DNA of 9,455 nucleotides from CAYNFH01 sp964396385 (GCA_964396385.1 CAYNFH010000238.1:1-9455), one strand, 5' to 3'; counted from the first letter of the stretch, positions 1 through 6,735 are shown. Made by a program: numbers and translations. Notes: a model not told the origin generated them from the letters alone.

Positions 1-16
1 CCTTTCCCGGTGAATC

Positions 17-52
17 TCCTCTGCGTCCTCTGTGTCCTCTGTGTTCTCTGTG
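17..52. repeat. 9-bp tandem repeat (TCCTCTGTG, 4 units) upstream of the first dehydrogenase gene
   Basis: Four consecutive 9-bp units are visible: TCCTCTGCG, TCCTCTGTG, TCCTCTGTG and TTCTCTGTG. The array ends four bases before the GAGGAG ribosome binding site of the gene starting at 68. The + strand is pyrimidine-rich. The unit has no stop codon in any frame on either strand, so the reading frame stays open back through the array to a GTG at 32. This looks like a copy of a dispersed short tandem repeat rather than a promoter element; its effect on expression is unknown. Confidence 0.8.
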
Positions 53-55
53 GTT

Positions 56-61
56 GAGGAG
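56..61 (+). promoter_or_regulatory. Ribosome binding site (GAGGAG) deciding the start of the first dehydrogenase
   Basis: GAGGAG lies six bases upstream of the ATG at 68. It decides the start against the in-frame GTG at 32, which lies inside the 9-bp tandem repeat and has no such site in front of it. Confidence 0.75.
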
Positions 62-67
62 CATTCT

Positions 68-3000
68 ATGACTGCGTGGATAGATACGCGGACGGCGCCG
101 GTCCACTTTATACCGAAGGACCAGGTGGGTACGCCGCGGGAGATCACCGTCGAGGTGCCGGCGCTGGAGGCGGAGCTGCGCCGCGCCGTAAAGGGCGAGG
201 TGCGGTTCGACGCGGGCACCCGCGGCATGTACGCTTCGGACGCCGGCAACTACCGTCAGGTCCCCATCGGAGTCGTCATCCCACGCGAGGAGGATGACGT
301 CGTCGCCACTATCGCGGTCTGCCGCAAATTCGGAGCGCCCGTGATCCCACGCGGGGGCGGAACGGGCATTCCCGGCCAGAGCTCCAACGTGGCCGTGATG
401 ATCGACTTCTCCAAGTACATGCGGTACATCCGCGAGCTGGACCCTGAGAAGAAGATCGCGCGCGTACAGCCCGGGATTGTCCTGGACACCCTGCGGGACG
501 CCGCCAAACAGCATGGGCTTACCTTCGGACCGGACCCGGCCACCCATAACCGCTGCAATATCGGGGGGATGCTGGGCAACAACTCGTGCGGCATTCACTC
601 CGTCATGGCGGGCCGCACCGTTGACAACGTGGAGGAGCTGGAGGTCCTGCTCTACGACGGAACGCGGATGCGGGTGGGCAAGACCTCGGACGAGGAGCTG
701 GAGCGGACCATCCGTGAGGGCGGCCGAAAGGGGGAGATCTACGCGAAACTGAAGGCGCTGAGGGACAGATACGCGGACCGGATCCGCACCCAGTATCCCC
801 GGATCCCGCGGCGGGTCTCCGGCTACAACCTGGACGAGCTGCTGCCGGAGAACGGCTTTCACGTTGCCCGCGCGCTTGTGGGGTCGGAGGGCACCTGCGT
901 CACCATCCTGGAGGCCACGCTCAAGCTGGTGCCCGATCCGCCGGTGCGCTCGCTCCTGGTGCTCGGTTATCCGGATGTCTTTGTCGCCGCCGACCACGTG
1001 CCGGACGTGCTGACTTTCAACCCGGTCGGTCTGGAGGGAATGGATAACCTCTTTATGGAGGCTATGGTCAAGAAGGGGATGCACGATCCGGCCATGGACC
1101 TTATGCCTTCCGGCGATGGCTGGCTACTGTGCGAGTTCGGAGGCGAGACGAAGGAGCAGGCGGACGCGCCCGCCAAGCGCTTGATGGAGGAGCTGAAGAA
1201 GCGACCCAACCCGCCCTCCATGAAGCTGTTCGACAACCCGGAGCAGGAGGCGCACGTCTGGAGCCTGCGCGAGGAGGGGCTGGGCGCGACAGCCAACGTG
1301 CCGGGATTGCCGGAGAACCACGAGGGCTGGGAGGATTCGGCCGTACCGCCGGACAAGCTCGGCGCCTACATGCGCGACATCAAGAAGCTGATGGACCGGT
1401 ACGGCTTCGAGAGCTCGCTGTACGGCCACTTCGGGCAGGGCTGCCTCCACGCCCGCTTCAACTTCGACCTGTACACCGCCGAGGGCATCGACCAGTGGCG
1501 TCACTTCCTCCAGGAAGCGTCGGACATCTGCGTCAGCTACGGCGGTTCCCTCTCCGGCGAGCACGGCGACGGCCAGGCGCGCGGCGAGCTGCTCACCCGC
1601 ATGTTCGGTGAGGAGCTGGTTGGGGCGTTTGAGGAGTTCAAGCGCATCTGGGACCCGGACTGGAAGATGAACCCGGGCAAAGTGGTCGCGCCATTCCGGG
1701 TGGACGAGAACCTGCGGTACGGCACCCATTACGATCCGCCCGAGCCGGAGACTCACTTCGCGTATCCGGACGACAAGTACAGCTTCGCGGAGGCGGCCAA
1801 GCGCTGCGTGGGCGCGGGGGTCTGCCGGCGCAAGCACGGCGGCACGATGTGCCCCAGCTATATGGTCACGCTGGAGGAGAAGCACTGCACCCGCGGGCGG
1901 GCGCGGATGCTGTTCGAGATGCTGCAGGGCGACCCGGTCAAAGGCGGGTGGAAGAGCGAGGAGGTTAAGGAGTCGCTGGACCTGTGCCTGGCGTGCAAGG
2001 GCTGCAAAAACGACTGCCCGGTGCAGGTGGACATGGCAACCTATAAGGCCGAGTTCCTCTCCCACTACTACCAGGGCCGGCTCCGGCCGCGGACGGCCTA
2101 CACGATGGGGCTGATCCACATCTGGGCGCGGGTGGCATCGATCGCGCCCGGCATCGTCAACTTCATGACGCACGCCCCCGGTCTGCGAGAGGTCGCGAAG
2201 ACCCTGGCGGGCATTGCCCCGGCGCGCAGGATCCCCTCCTTCGCGCCGCAGACGTTCAAGGAGTGGTGGTCCAGGCGGCAGCCTGGAGGCGTTCAGGCGT
2301 TCAGGTGTTCAGGTGTTCAGGACTCGGATAGCGGCAACCCCGAAATCGAAAATCGAAAATCGAAAATCGAAAATCGTCGGGTTGTTCTTTGGGCGGATAC
2401 GTTCAACAACCACTTCCACCCGAACGCGGCAATCGCGGCGGTGGAGGTGCTGGAGGGGGCGGGGTTCCAGGTGGAGGTGCCGATGCAGAACCTCTGCTGC
2501 GGACGGCCGCTCTACGATTGGGGCCTGCTGGACCAGGCGAAGGGGCTGCTGCGCAAGATCTTGACCACCCTCAAGACGGATATCGAGGCGGGCACGCCCA
2601 TTGTGGTGCTGGAGCCGAGCTGTGCCTCCGTCTTCCGGGACGAGCTGACCAACCTCTTCCCGCACGATACGGACGCCAAGCGGCTGAGCGTCCAGGTGTT
2701 CCTGCTGAGCGAGTTTCTCCAGAAGAAGGCCCCGGATTTTGAACTGCCCAAGCTGCCGCGCAAGGCGCTGGTGCACGGGCACTGCCACCATAAATCACTC
2801 TTCACGATGAAGGACGAGGAGGCGGTGCTCAAGCGGATGGGGGTGGAGTACAAGATGCCGGACAGCGGCTGCTGCGGCATGGCGGGCGCGTTCGGATTTG
2901 AGAAGGGGGAGCACCACGACGTCTCGCTCAAGTGCGGGGAGCGTGTGCTGCTGCCGGAGGTGAGGGAGGCGTCCAAGGAGACGCTGATCATCACGGACGG

Positions 3001-3262
3001 GTTTAGCTGCCACGAGCAGATCCAGCAGTGTACGGATCGGGAGGCGCTGCACCTTTCGCAGGTGATCCAGATGGCGCTGAAGGAGGGGCATCGTGCGTCC
3101 GCGGAGCCGTATCCGGAGAAGCGGTACAACGCGCCCGCGCCGGAGGCGGTGATGCAGTCGCGCCGCCGGACGGCGGCCGTCATCTACGGCGCGGCGGTGG
3201 TGTTGGGCGGCACTCTGTGGGCGATGGGGCGGGCCCGCGGTCGCCGGGGCAACGACGACTGA
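68..3262 (+). CDS. FAD-binding and (Fe-S)-binding oxidoreductase, GlcD-GlpC fusion type (YdiJ-like D-2-hydroxyacid dehydrogenase), copy 1
   Basis: Predicted D-2-hydroxyacid dehydrogenase that oxidises its substrate on FAD and passes electrons through FeS clusters to a membrane acceptor. About 1064 residues from the ATG at 68, a normal size for this fusion. Domain order: a PCMH-type FAD-binding domain (RGGGTGIPGQ at 95-104, then the GPDPATH and GGMLGNNSCG loop at about 154-175); an FAD-oxidase C-terminal domain with GHFGQGCLH at 453 and GEHGDG at 497, which in the family hold substrate- and metal-binding residues; Cys580/586/595 with CPSYM; a ferredoxin motif Cys640-x2-643-x2-646-x3-650-Pro; then two CCG domains (CCG at 810-812 and 935-937). 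Residues 742-770 are a repeat-encoded insertion between the FeS and CCG parts. Residues 1036-1054 are hydrophobic with arginines on both sides, suggesting a C-terminal membrane anchor. E. coli YdiJ is reported to act on D-2-hydroxyglutarate; D-lactate or glycolate are equally possible here. Family call firm, substrate unknown. Confidence 0.93.
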   Translation: MTAWIDTRTAPVHFIPKDQVGTPREITVEVPALEAELRRAVKGEVRFDAGTRGMYASDAGNYRQVPIGVVIPREEDDVVATIAVCRKFGAPVIPRGGGTGIPGQSSNVAVMIDFSKYMRYIRELDPEKKIARVQPGIVLDTLRDAAKQHGLTFGPDPATHNRCNIGGMLGNNSCGIHSVMAGRTVDNVEELEVLLYDGTRMRVGKTSDEELERTIREGGRKGEIYAKLKALRDRYADRIRTQYPRIPRRVSGYNLDELLPENGFHVARALVGSEGTCVTILEATLKLVPDPPVRSLLVLGYPDVFVAADHVPDVLTFNPVGLEGMDNLFMEAMVKKGMHDPAMDLMPSGDGWLLCEFGGETKEQADAPAKRLMEELKKRPNPPSMKLFDNPEQEAHVWSLREEGLGATANVPGLPENHEGWEDSAVPPDKLGAYMRDIKKLMDRYGFESSLYGHFGQGCLHARFNFDLYTAEGIDQWRHFLQEASDICVSYGGSLSGEHGDGQARGELLTRMFGEELVGAFEEFKRIWDPDWKMNPGKVVAPFRVDENLRYGTHYDPPEPETHFAYPDDKYSFAEAAKRCVGAGVCRRKHGGTMCPSYMVTLEEKHCTRGRARMLFEMLQGDPVKGGWKSEEVKESLDLCLACKGCKNDCPVQVDMATYKAEFLSHYYQGRLRPRTAYTMGLIHIWARVASIAPGIVNFMTHAPGLREVAKTLAGIAPARRIPSFAPQTFKEWWSRRQPGGVQAFRCSGVQDSDSGNPEIENRKSKIENRRVVLWADTFNNHFHPNAAIAAVEVLEGAGFQVEVPMQNLCCGRPLYDWGLLDQAKGLLRKILTTLKTDIEAGTPIVVLEPSCASVFRDELTNLFPHDTDAKRLSVQVFLLSEFLQKKAPDFELPKLPRKALVHGHCHHKSLFTMKDEEAVLKRMGVEYKMPDSGCCGMAGAFGFEKGEHHDVSLKCGERVLLPEVREASKETLIITDGFSCHEQIQQCTDREALHLSQVIQMALKEGHRASAEPYPEKRYNAPAPEAVMQSRRRTAAVIYGAAVVLGGTLWAMGRARGRRGNDD
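2290..2321 (+). repeat. 8-bp tandem repeat (YGTTCAGG, 4 units) inside the first dehydrogenase gene
   Basis: Units are CGTTCAGG, CGTTCAGG, TGTTCAGG and TGTTCAGG. The array is translated as part of the linker VQAFRCSGVQ. The forward strand has no stop in any frame, while the reverse strand meets TGA, so only this orientation keeps a gene open. Confidence 0.95.
2342..2375 (+). repeat. 7-bp tandem repeat (GAAAATC, 4 full units plus GAAATC) inside the first dehydrogenase gene
   Basis: GAAATC at 2342-2347 is followed by four GAAAATC units at 2348-2375. Three units make seven codons reading ENRKSKI, and the same heptapeptide in rotated form appears in all three forward frames. The reverse strand is also open (DFRFSIF). 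The array is AT-rich against a GC-rich background. Heptanucleotide tandem repeats are known as dispersed elements (STRR) in cyanobacteria; a relation is not implied. Confidence 0.95.
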
Positions 3263-3311
3263 TGTCGCGGGAAACACGTACGGAAAGTCCGCCTGCGGGG
3301 ACTCACGTCTT

Positions 3312-3327
3312 GCCGGGACGGCGCCCG
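3312..3327. repeat. 16-bp direct repeat GCCGGGACGGCGCCCG, first copy
   Basis: The same 16 bases recur at 3365-3380 in the same gap. The second copy is embedded in a longer palindrome; the first is followed by CTCTCCTGGAGC and lacks the full outer stem. This looks like two related members of an intergenic repeat family. Confidence 0.8.
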
Positions 3328-3362
3328 CTCTCCTGGAGCAGAATCGGGCACGGAACAGAGGC

Positions 3363-3384
3363 GGGCCGGGACGGCGCCCGGCCC
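3363..3384. repeat. Palindrome GGGCCGGG-6 nt-CCCGGCCC in the gap between the dehydrogenase genes
   Basis: A perfect 8-bp GC-only stem (3363-3370 with 3377-3384) around ACGGCG. No T-run follows (CTACAGCG), so it is not a classical intrinsic terminator, though it could slow or end transcription between the two genes. It includes the second copy of the 16-bp direct repeat. Confidence 0.65.
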
Positions 3385-3427
3385 CTACAGCGTTCTTTGA
3401 TACGCTCGCACAAGCGGTAGAGAGAAA

Positions 3428-3445
3428 GCGGTGGCAAGCCACCGC
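3428..3445. repeat. Palindrome GCGGTGGC-AA-GCCACCGC just upstream of the second dehydrogenase gene
   Basis: A perfect 8-bp inverted repeat with a two-base centre ends seven bases before the ATG at 3453. It occupies the place where a ribosome binding site would be expected and has the look of a dispersed palindromic (REP-like) element. In mRNA it would form a hairpin directly before the start codon. Confidence 0.7.
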
Positions 3446-3452
3446 GCTCCAA

Positions 3453-6400
3453 ATGGTTCCGCGCGCCTCTACTACGATGAAAACAGACATCCGCTCTCTG
3501 GAATCTGCCCTGCGGCAAAGCGTGCGAGGCGAAGTGCGATTCGACGACGGAGCGAGAGCGCTGTACTCCATGGACGCCTCCAACTACCGGCAGCCGCCCA
3601 TAGGCGTGGTCATTCCCCGGGACGCGGACGACGTGATCGCCACGGTGGCAGCGGCGCGGCGGTTCGGCGCTCCGGTCCTGTCTCGCGGCGGTGGCACCAG
3701 CCTGGCCGGGCAGTGCTGCAACGTAGCCGTGGTCCTGGACTACACCAAGTACATGAACGCTATCCTGGAGCTGGACCCGCAGAAGAAGATCGCACGCGTT
3801 CAACCCGGCATTGTGCTGGACACGCTGCGGGACGAGGCGGAGAAGCACCACCTCACCTTCGGCCCCGATCCAGCCACCCACAGCCGCTGCACGCTAGGCG
3901 GGATGATCGGCAACAACTCCTGCGGCGTCCACGCCCTGATGGCCGGTAAGACCGCCGACAACGTGGAGGCCCTTGACATCCTGCTGTATGACGGAACTCA
4001 CATGCGGGTGGGGCAGACCTCGGACGAGGAGCTGGAGCGGATCATCCGGCAGGGAGGCCGTAAGGGAGAGATCTACGGGAAGCTGAAGGCGCTGAGGGAC
4101 AAGTACGCGAACGAGATCCGGAAGCGGTTCCCGGACATCCCGCGGCGGGTCTCCGGCTTCAACCTGGAGGAGCTGCTGCCGGAGAACGGGTTCCACGTGG
4201 CGCGCGCGCTGGTGGGCTCCGAAGGGACGTGTATGACGGTGCTGGAGGCCACGCTGCGCCTTGTGGACAGCCCGCCCGGGCGCACGCTGCTGGTCCTGGG
4301 TTACCCGGACGTGTACTCGGCGGCCGACCACGTGCCGCAGATCCTGGAGGCGAAGCCGATCGGCCTGGAGGGGATAGACCACTACCTGGTAGACGACATG
4401 AAGAAGAAGGGCATTCACCCGGACAACCTGCACCTGCTGCCGGCGGGGCGGGGCTGGCTCCTGGTAGAGCTCGGCGGAGCCGACCGGGCGGAATCGGATG
4501 AGAAGGCCCGCAGGCTCATGGAGGCGCTGAAGGGCGCGCCGAACCCGCCGGCCATGAAGATGTACGATAACAGGCACGACGAGGAGATGGTCTGGAAGGT
4601 GCGGGAGTCCGGTCTGGCCGCGACGGCGCGCGTGCCAGGCGAGCCGGACGCCTGGCCGGGCTGGGAGGACTCGGCGGTGCCGCCTGAGCAACTGGGCAAA
4701 TACCTGCGCGAGCTGCGAGGCTTGCTGGAGAAGCACGGCTACAAGTGCTCCTTCTACGGCCATTTCGGCCAGGGCTGTCTGCATACCCGTATCGACTTCG
4801 ACCTGGTGACGGCGGAGGGTATCCAGGCGTTCCGGTCATTCATGGGCGAGGCGGCGGACCTGGTGCTGCGCTACGGCGGCTCCCTCTCCGGCGAGCACGG
4901 AGACGGCCAGGCGCGGGCGGAGCTCCTTCCCAAGATGTTTGGGGACGATCTGGTGCGGGCGTTCGAGGAGTTCAAGGCGATCTGGGACCCGGACTGGAAG
5001 ATGAATCCCGGCAAGGTGGTGCTGCCGAACCGGATGGACGAGGACCTGCGGCTGGGCACCGACTACCATCCCACGGAGCCGGCGACCCACTTCCAGTTTC
5101 CGGCGGACGGGGGCAGCCTGTCTAACGCGCTGCTCCGCTGTGTGGGGGTGGGGCTGTGTCGCCGGCACGGCGGCGGCGTGATGTGCCCCAGCTACATGGT
5201 GACGCGGGAGGAGATGCACGCGACGCGCGGCCGGGCGCGACTGCTGGAGGAGATGCTGCGCGGCGAACCGCTGAAGGGCGGCTGGAAGAGCGAAGCCGTG
5301 AAGGAGGCGCTGGACCTGTGCCTGGCGTGCAAGGGGTGCAAGGGCGACTGCCCCATGCAGGTGGACATGGCGACCTACAAGGCCGAGTTCCTCTCCCACT
5401 ACTACCAGGGCCGGGCGCGGCCGCGCGGAGCGTACGCGTTCGGGATGATCCCCGTCTGGGCGCGCCTCGCCTCGCGGGCGCCCCTGCTTGTCAACTTCTT
5501 AACGCAAACGCCCGGATTGCGCGAGGTAGCAAAGGCGGCGGCCGGAATTGCGCCGGCCCGCCGCATCCCGGCGTTTGCGCCGGAGACGTTTAAGGAGTGG
5601 TGGTCCAGGCGGCAGCCTGGAGGCGTTCAGGCGTTCAGGTGTTCAGGTGTTCAGGACTCGGATAGCGGCAACCCCGAAATCGAAAATCGAAAATCGAAAA
5701 TCGAAAATCGTCGGGTTGTTCTTTGGGCGGATACGTTCAATAACCACTTCCACCCGACGACGGCGCAGGCGGCGGTGGAGGTGCTGGAGGCGGTAGGGTT
5801 CCAGGTGGCCGTGCCGATGCGGAACCTGTGCTGCGGCCGGCCCCTCTACGACTACGGGATGCTGGACATGGCCAAGCGGTGGCTGAGGGAGATCCTGGAG
5901 GAGCTACGTCCGGAGATCCGGGCGGGGACGCCGATGGTGGTGCTAGAGCCGAGCTGCTGCTCCGTTTTCCGGGACGAGTTGGTCAACTTGCTGCCACACG
6001 ACGAGGACGCGCAGCGTCTAAGCCGTCAGACCTATCTGCTAAGCGAGCTCCTGCGGAAGGAGGTGCCGGATTTCCCGTTGCCGAAGCTCAAAAGGAAAGC
6101 GGTACTGCACGGGCATTGTCACAACAAATCGCTTATGAAACTTACAGATGAGGTGGCGGTGCTCCAGCGTCTGGGGGTGGAGTTCGAGGCGCCGGAGGCC
6201 GGCTGCTGCGGTATGGCGGGGGCCTTCGGGTTCGAGCAGGGCGAGCATTACGACGTCTCCATGCGGTGCGGGGAGCGGGCGCTGCTGCCGCGCGTGCGGG
6301 AGGCCCCGGGTGACGCGCTGATCATCGCGGACGGGTTTAGCTGCCGCGAGCAGATAGCGCAGTGTACGGACCGGGCGGCGCTGCACCTGGCGCAGGTGAT

Positions 6401-6584
6401 CCAGATGGCGCTGAGGGAGGGGGAGCAGGGCACGCCCGGCGAGCGGCCGGAGCGCGCGTACCTCCGAGACCGAGACGCGTACGTGCGCGCCGCAATGCGT
6501 ACGGCGAATGCCGTCGGGGCGGCGGTGCTGCTGGTGGGGTGCGGGGTTGCGGCCTGGAAGAGGCAACGACGGAAGACGGAATAG
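3453..6584 (+). CDS. FAD-binding and (Fe-S)-binding oxidoreductase, GlcD-GlpC fusion type (YdiJ-like D-2-hydroxyacid dehydrogenase), copy 2
   Basis: Paralog of the preceding gene with the same domain order; numbering is from the ATG at 3453 (1043 residues). FAD-binding motif RGGGTSLAGQ at 78-87; GPDPATH from 137; GHFGQGCLH at 436; GEHGDG at 480; Cys563/569/578; ferredoxin-type Cys623, 626, 629 and 633; CCG at 793-795 and 918-920. All ligands seen in copy 1 are kept, so both enzymes look functional. It lacks about 20 N-terminal residues present in copy 1. The repeat-encoded linker lies at about 725-753. A hydrophobic stretch from about 1020 to 1037, then WKRQRRKTE, forms a probable membrane anchor. 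The start is uncertain: neither ATG 3453 nor the in-frame ATG 3477 has a good ribosome binding site, and the alignment with copy 1 begins around MKTDIRSLESALRQ, which favours 3477. Divergent copies kept side by side may differ in substrate or regulation; this is inference. Confidence 0.92.
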   Translation: MVPRASTTMKTDIRSLESALRQSVRGEVRFDDGARALYSMDASNYRQPPIGVVIPRDADDVIATVAAARRFGAPVLSRGGGTSLAGQCCNVAVVLDYTKYMNAILELDPQKKIARVQPGIVLDTLRDEAEKHHLTFGPDPATHSRCTLGGMIGNNSCGVHALMAGKTADNVEALDILLYDGTHMRVGQTSDEELERIIRQGGRKGEIYGKLKALRDKYANEIRKRFPDIPRRVSGFNLEELLPENGFHVARALVGSEGTCMTVLEATLRLVDSPPGRTLLVLGYPDVYSAADHVPQILEAKPIGLEGIDHYLVDDMKKKGIHPDNLHLLPAGRGWLLVELGGADRAESDEKARRLMEALKGAPNPPAMKMYDNRHDEEMVWKVRESGLAATARVPGEPDAWPGWEDSAVPPEQLGKYLRELRGLLEKHGYKCSFYGHFGQGCLHTRIDFDLVTAEGIQAFRSFMGEAADLVLRYGGSLSGEHGDGQARAELLPKMFGDDLVRAFEEFKAIWDPDWKMNPGKVVLPNRMDEDLRLGTDYHPTEPATHFQFPADGGSLSNALLRCVGVGLCRRHGGGVMCPSYMVTREEMHATRGRARLLEEMLRGEPLKGGWKSEAVKEALDLCLACKGCKGDCPMQVDMATYKAEFLSHYYQGRARPRGAYAFGMIPVWARLASRAPLLVNFLTQTPGLREVAKAAAGIAPARRIPAFAPETFKEWWSRRQPGGVQAFRCSGVQDSDSGNPEIENRKSKIENRRVVLWADTFNNHFHPTTAQAAVEVLEAVGFQVAVPMRNLCCGRPLYDYGMLDMAKRWLREILEELRPEIRAGTPMVVLEPSCCSVFRDELVNLLPHDEDAQRLSRQTYLLSELLRKEVPDFPLPKLKRKAVLHGHCHNKSLMKLTDEVAVLQRLGVEFEAPEAGCCGMAGAFGFEQGEHYDVSMRCGERALLPRVREAPGDALIIADGFSCREQIAQCTDRAALHLAQVIQMALREGEQGTPGERPERAYLRDRDAYVRAAMRTANAVGAAVLLVGCGVAAWKRQRRKTE
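5624..5655 (+). repeat. 8-bp tandem repeat (YGTTCAGG, 4 units) inside the second dehydrogenase gene
   Basis: Same four units and same C/C/T/T order in the first base as at 2290-2321. The shared unit variants show that both arrays descend from one array. Confidence 0.95.
5676..5709 (+). repeat. 7-bp tandem repeat (GAAAATC, 4 full units plus GAAATC) inside the second dehydrogenase gene
   Basis: Same unit number and same shortened first unit as at 2342-2375. Tandem arrays usually change copy number quickly, so an equal count in both genes fits recent copying. Confidence 0.95.
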
Positions 6585-6599
6585 GCCACTGGAAGTGGC
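6585..6599. repeat. Small palindrome GCCACT-GGA-AGTGGC directly after the second dehydrogenase stop codon
   Basis: A perfect 6-bp stem with a three-base loop starts on the base after the TAG stop. No T-run follows (TGCAACAATTACG), so a terminator role is unsupported. Confidence 0.5.
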
Positions 6600-6630
6600 T
6601 GCAACAATTACGCAAGCCGTCACGCGCGCA

Positions 6631-6644
6631 CGGACCGAGGTCCG
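6631..6644. repeat. Small palindrome CGGACC-GA-GGTCCG in the gap before the monooxygenase gene
   Basis: A perfect 6-bp inverted repeat with a two-base centre. It is followed by a second GC-only inverted repeat at 6654-6666 (GGGGC, three bases, GCCCC). These belong to the same palindrome-rich gap as the hairpin at 6699-6720. Confidence 0.45.
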
Positions 6645-6698
6645 GCGCTGCCCGGGGCCCGGCCCCCTGCGCTTCGCGCATTCCCCCGCCTTCGGCCA

Positions 6699-6720
6699 AG
6701 TGTCGGCCTGCGCCGACACT
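6699..6720 (+). promoter_or_regulatory. Hairpin AGTGTCGGC-CTGC-GCCGACACT just upstream of the monooxygenase ribosome binding site
   Basis: A perfect 9-bp stem with a four-base loop, extendable by two G-C pairs (6696-6697 with 6721-6722) past a bulged A at 6698. It ends five bases before AGGGAG at 6726. It could influence translation initiation, act as a weak transcription stop, or be only a palindromic repeat. There is no T-run. Confidence 0.5.
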
Positions 6721-6725
6721 GGATT

Positions 6726-6731
6726 AGGGAG
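6726..6731 (+). promoter_or_regulatory. Ribosome binding site (AGGGAG) supporting a TTG start for the monooxygenase
   Basis: AGGGAG is followed by four bases and then TTG at 6736. The spacing is a little short. It supports TTG over the in-frame ATG at 6508, which lies inside the end of the previous gene. Confidence 0.55.
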
Positions 6732-6735
6732 CCGA

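Larger units (their letters stand above)
2258..2406 (+). repeat. 149-bp direct repeat, copy A (identical to 5592-5740)
   Basis: Every base matches 5592-5740. The first mismatches are C/T at 2257/5591 and C/T at 2407/5741, and another 16 identical bases follow the second one. The block covers the codons for KEWWSRRQPGG, the two short tandem arrays, and RVVLWADTFNN. Elsewhere the two genes differ every few bases; the next longest identical run I noticed is 36 bp (2045-2080 against 5379-5414). The identity therefore reaches into ordinary family-conserved codons on both sides of the tandem arrays. Confidence 0.95.
5592..5740 (+). repeat. 149-bp direct repeat, copy B (identical to 2258-2406)
   Basis: Base-for-base copy of 2258-2406 at an offset of 3334 bp. 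Both copies begin on a first codon position, so recombination between them would leave one intact hybrid dehydrogenase gene and delete 3334 bp. Confidence 0.95.

Noticed and set aside
32..67. Twelve-residue extension of the first dehydrogenase from GTG 32
   Set aside because: The codons are tandem-repeat DNA and a good GAGGAG site is correctly spaced before ATG 68.
1124..2173. Long minus-strand open frame (349 codons) opposite the first dehydrogenase gene
   Set aside because: It lies opposite a firmly identified gene, has no recognisable domain, and a similar antisense frame occurs at 4836-5399 in the paralog. This is expected from codon bias in GC-rich DNA.
2290..2375. CRISPR-like or mobile-element reading of the tandem arrays
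   Set aside because: Units are 7-8 bp with no spacers, no terminal inverted repeats and no transposase nearby; they are simple tandem repeats.
2512..3583. Overlapping minus-strand frames opposite the end of copy 1, including one running into the gap
   Set aside because: Composition is biased to His, Arg and Leu with no domain; they mirror the coding strand's third-position pattern.
3894..4784. Minus-strand open frame of 296 codons opposite the second dehydrogenase
   Set aside because: Antisense shadow of a well-supported gene; no start signal or family match.
6508..6735. N-terminal extension of the monooxygenase back to ATG 6508
   Set aside because: It would overlap the end of the previous gene by 77 bases and translate palindromic gap DNA; the family N-terminus begins close to the GAGPTG motif, matching TTG 6736.
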